Assembly (NCBI GenBank): GCA_947632045.1
Contig: CANRNQ010000004.1
Coordinates: forward strand, 58,184 to 122,183
Direction: 5' to 3'
Source: an uncultured Clostridia bacterium
GTDB lineage: Bacteria; Bacillota; Clostridia; Oscillospirales; Acutalibacteraceae
Length of the DNA: 64,000 nucleotides
Shown: in pieces, positions 62,224 through 64,000 of the stretch
Numbering within the stretch: position 1 is the stretch's first letter
How the letters are laid out: each line of letters opens with the position of its first letter
The notes under the pieces: generated by a model
Told to the model about the DNA's origin: nothing
Seen by the model: only the letters and a program-made list of their open reading frames with translations
Database searches by the model: none
Program-made: the position numbers and the translations under genes

Positions 62224-63150
62224 ATGTTAAGAAAAGTCATTTTAGTCACAATGTTGGCGTCAATCGCAGTTACTGCTGCAAGCTGCTGCTCTACCCCTCC
62301 GGCAGATGTTGAAAACACTTCAACCGCTGTAGAAACAACCGCAGCTACTGAGCCGGAAGCAGTAAAAACAGCCGTAGATGAAAACGCCACGGAACAAGCA
62401 ACGCAAAAAGCAACTGAAAAGCCTACCGAGAAAGCCAAAACCAAGGAGGAAAAGGCAATTGAGGAACAAGGTTTAAAGGTTGACTCAAAAGGCAACGTCG
62501 TTGATAAGAACGGAAATAAGGTCAAGGTGGACGAGAACGGCAACGTGGAGGTTAAAACCTCAGACGGACAGACCGTCAAGGTTTCCACGCAGGAGATAAA
62601 AAGCACAACAAGCGGCAATTCTAACAGCAGCACAACCACGAATAAAAATACGACCTCAAGCAAAAACGACACGAGCTCAAAGTCGAGCACGAACAACAAC
62701 AACAACAATAACAATAGCTCGTCTAAGCCGAGCACGAATAACAATAATAACAATAGTTCTTCCTCTACACCGAACACAAACAATAACAATAATAACAGTA
62801 GCTCGTCCACGCCGAGCACGCCGGTTGAAAAGCCTACAACGCCAAAAGCCACAGAGCCTCAGAAAACATGGCACGAGGCGGTTACAAAAACCGAAAAGGT
62901 TTGGGTCGAGGATCAGGCAGCTTACACTTATGAGGAGCCGGTTTATGAAGAGCATGACAGAACTATTTGTAATTGGTGTGGTGAAGACATAACTGATAAT
63001 TTAATTGGTCATTTAAAAGCTAACCCTGAGCACGGAAACTATCACAACGAATGGCGTGAAGTTCAAGTAGGTGTAAAAACCGTAACCGTTCCCGCACAAG
63101 GACACTATGAGGAAAGAGAAGTTGTAGTCAGAGAAGCAGGTTATTATTAA
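62224..63150 (+). CDS. Lipoprotein B, paralogue of lipoprotein A
   Basis: 308 residues with the same order of parts as lipoprotein A: lipobox VTAASCCST, TEK repeats, SKGNVVDKNGNKVKVDENGN, Asn/Ser linker, and the Cys/His domain (CNWCGEDITDNLIGHLKANP) ending in AGYY. Differences concentrate in the signal peptide, the linker length and the last 20 residues. DNA identity in the conserved parts is very high, so this is a recent tandem duplication. It has its own promoter, unlike a simple operon copy. Confidence 0.82.
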   Translation: MLRKVILVTMLASIAVTAASCCSTPPADVENTSTAVETTAATEPEAVKTAVDENATEQATQKATEKPTEKAKTKEEKAIEEQGLKVDSKGNVVDKNGNKVKVDENGNVEVKTSDGQTVKVSTQEIKSTTSGNSNSSTTTNKNTTSSKNDTSSKSSTNNNNNNNNSSSKPSTNNNNNNSSSSTPNTNNNNNNSSSSTPSTPVEKPTTPKATEPQKTWHEAVTKTEKVWVEDQAAYTYEEPVYEEHDRTICNWCGEDITDNLIGHLKANPEHGNYHNEWREVQVGVKTVTVPAQGHYEEREVVVREAGYY

Positions 63151-63193
63151 TTCAAGTACGACTTATATATTTGCATATATTGTAATTTGGGAA

Positions 63194-63222
63194 GGGCAGA
63201 GTTTCAAGGCTCTGTCTTTTCC
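63194..63222 (+). terminator. Terminator of lipoprotein B
   Basis: GGCAGAG and CTCTGTC, then TTTTCC. Confidence 0.8.
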
Positions 63223-63234
63223 TTACAAATTATG

Positions 63235-63263
63235 TTGACATTATAAAACTTGGGGTATATAAT
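63235..63263 (+). promoter_or_regulatory. Promoter of antitoxin RNA 2
   Basis: TTGACA, 17 bases, TATAAT: full consensus. Confidence 0.88.
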
Positions 63264-63269
63264 AAAGGT

Positions 63270-63352
63270 GCGAAAACGCAAAGCGATAGTATGGACGCTG
63301 GTTCATACAAGCGAAGCCCCCGGAGGTGTCGTCTCCGGGGGCTTCAGTTTAA
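63270..63352 (+). ncRNA. Candidate antitoxin RNA 2
   Basis: About 80 bases ending in the terminator GAAGCCCCCGGAG/CTCCGGGGGCTTC (63313-63345). It contains AAGCGATAGTATG (63281) and CTGGTTCA (63298), both repeated at 63427 and 63449 across the start of the convergent toxin gene. The two segments could pair with the toxin message over its start codon and ribosome site. Confidence 0.74.
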
Positions 63353-63363
63353 AATTTGTCGGG

Positions 63364-63447
63364 CTACTTCCTATCAATCCATTTGCAGATAAGATGAATT
63401 ATAATTCCTGCAATGATAGTACTAATAAGCGATAGTATGTATGACAC
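63364..63447 (-). CDS. Candidate type I toxin peptide 2, 27 residues
   Basis: Minus strand, GTG start 9 bases after GGAGG. The peptide begins MSYILSLISTIIAGIII and ends HLICKWIDRK. Same hydrophobic helix, Lys-Trp and Asp-Arg-Lys/Asn tail as toxin 1, with conserved spacing but many conservative changes, which argues for selection on a peptide. SD hairpin CCTCC/GGAGG (63457-63474) is identical to copy 1. Confidence 0.76.
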   Translation of the reverse strand: MSYILSLISTIIAGIIIHLICKWIDRK

Positions 63448-63488
63448 TCTGGTTCACCTCCTCTCTGTGGGAGGAACCCGACACACGA

Positions 63489-63517
63489 ATTATATCATAT
63501 TTTGTAAAACTGAACAA
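63489..63517 (-). promoter_or_regulatory. Promoter of toxin 2
   Basis: Minus strand: TTGTTC, 17 bases, TATAAT, same as toxin 1. Confidence 0.83.
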
Positions 63518-63526
63518 CATTATTTT

Positions 63527-63558
63527 AAGGACGAAGCTTTGAGTTTCGCCCTTTTTTT
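63527..63558 (+). terminator. Island terminator, GGACGAA type, copy 3
   Basis: GGACGAA/TTCGCCC (one mismatch) round CTTTGAG, then a run of T. Confidence 0.78.
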
Positions 63559-63594
63559 ATGTCCTGATTTCTTTTTCTGGCGGGTGACAAAAGC

Positions 63595-63606
63595 GGAACC
63601 GGTTCC
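63595..63606. repeat. Island palindrome P7
   Basis: GGAACCGGTTCC, here extended to the 20-bp perfect palindrome AAGCGGAACCGGTTCCGCTT (63591-63610). No gene lies between it and the next terminator at 63639. Confidence 0.82.
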
Positions 63607-63638
63607 GCTTTTTAACAATACAATAGAATAGATTTTAT

Positions 63639-63668
63639 AAAAGGCAGGGTTCAAATCCCTGCCTTTTT
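63639..63668 (+). terminator. Terminator after P7
   Basis: AAGGCAGGG and CCCTGCCTT, then TTTTT. Confidence 0.85.
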
Positions 63669-63714
63669 TTGTCGCCCGATTTTTACGGGCTATTTTTTTG
63701 AAAGGAGAAAAACA

Positions 63715-63798
63715 ATGAATCAAAAACGTATACGCTCGCCGCCTGTTTATTCACAGCAAATGCTTCACCTTAAAATTAAGAAAGGAGAATTTAAGTGA
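63715..63798 (+). CDS. Possible 27-residue leader ORF
   Basis: ATG behind AAAGGAG; begins MNQKRIRSPPVYSQQMLHLK and ends with a TGA that overlaps the GTG of the next gene. Rich in basic residues, no signal peptide. It could couple translation of the secreted protein or be a chance frame. Confidence 0.4.
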   Translation: MNQKRIRSPPVYSQQMLHLKIKKGEFK

Positions 63799-64000
63799 AA
63801 GTAAAAACAAAACAGCTTAATCGAGCTGCGGCCGTTATACTTACGCTGCTGACCCTAATATCAACCTTTGCTGGAGTCGGCGGTATATCGGCAAGCGCGG
63901 CAACAGCGGCAAAAAACGAGTTATCCTCCGACGTTACCGTATCGGGCGGAACGGACGACCATACTGCAATAGGAACATTTAATGCAGCCAGAACTTATAC
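63795..64000 (+). CDS. Secreted protein, N-terminus only (runs off the window)
   Basis: GTG start behind AAAGGAG. Begins MKVKTKQLNRAAAVILTLL with a signal peptide whose cleavage is probably after ISASA (about residue 35), then SDVTVSGGTDDHTAIGTFNA. Only 68 residues are visible, too few to assign a family; the mature start looks like a surface beta-rich protein. Confidence 0.72.
   Translation, partial: MKVKTKQLNRAAAVILTLLTLISTFAGVGGISASAATAAKNELSSDVTVSGGTDDHTAIGTFNAARTY

Noticed and set aside
57366..63606. Prophage
   Set aside because: No capsid, terminase, tail, lysis or integrase genes are seen; the units are small unknown genes each with its own signals.

Overview
The window looks like chromosome of a spore-forming, low-GC-phylum (Clostridia) bacterium of moderate GC, most likely an Oscillospirales/Ruminococcaceae-type gut organism. 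The evidence is the sporulation genes (spoVAC, yqfC, yqfD, a ylbJ homologue, a ylmC/ymxH homologue), the PyrK-PyrD type of dihydroorotate dehydrogenase, the Gram-positive M16 pair ymfF/ymfH, many TTG and GTG starts behind strong Shine-Dalgarno sequences, and consensus sigma-A promoters. The taxon is inferred; no rRNA is present.

Bases 1-57,140 are ordinary core chromosome. In order: a U32 peptidase and a long ZapA homologue; glycogen phosphorylase; ybaB-recR; rarA, glyA; a zinc-ribbon/PASTA/YARHG membrane protein; tcdA; a DUF3089 lipoprotein; a frameshifted LytTR response regulator; rpoC-rpoB; spoVAC, fluC, pduL, an ASKHA-fold protein; a radical SAM protein; yqfC-yqfD and ylbJ; asnB; a HAD hydrolase; nth-lepA-DUF3783; a sodium:alanine symporter; pyrK-pyrD; a transglutaminase lipoprotein; an EctB-like aminotransferase followed by an ATP-grasp protein; a tightly overlapping ymfF-ymfH-lgt-folD operon; carbonic anhydrase; proS-metA; a PAP2 phosphatase; serine acetyltransferase; and two PH-domain membrane proteins.

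Two dispersed repeat families lie in the gaps of this core. Family 1 has nine copies (9.0, 12.2, 22.8, 25.4, 29.2, 32.2, 37.1, 40.5 and 55.1 kb). Each can fold into a cloverleaf: an almost invariant stem (GGGCGGCGACC with GGTCGCCGCCC) encloses a left hairpin, a central stem and a right hairpin. The arm sequences differ between copies while pairing is kept. Family 2 (43.4, 48.7-49.1 and 51.9-52.4 kb) is built round the imperfect palindrome ACCGACTTGCGCCGGT.

From about 57,140 to the right edge there is an AT-richer accessory island with no recognisable metabolic genes. Seven copies of the perfect palindrome GGAACCGGTTCC sit between short, same-strand units of unknown function, in most cases just after the terminator of the preceding unit. 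Three copies are followed at fixed spacing by a sigma-A promoter. Two units end in a complete candidate type I toxin-antitoxin module: a 27-28-residue hydrophobic peptide on the minus strand with its SD in a hairpin, a convergent small RNA on the plus strand with its own promoter, a shared terminator, and short direct repeats giving complementarity. The layout resembles a gene-cassette array stabilised by toxin-antitoxin units, but no recombinase is in the window. The island also carries two tandem paralogous lipoproteins with Asn/Ser-rich linkers, and the start of a secreted protein at the right edge.
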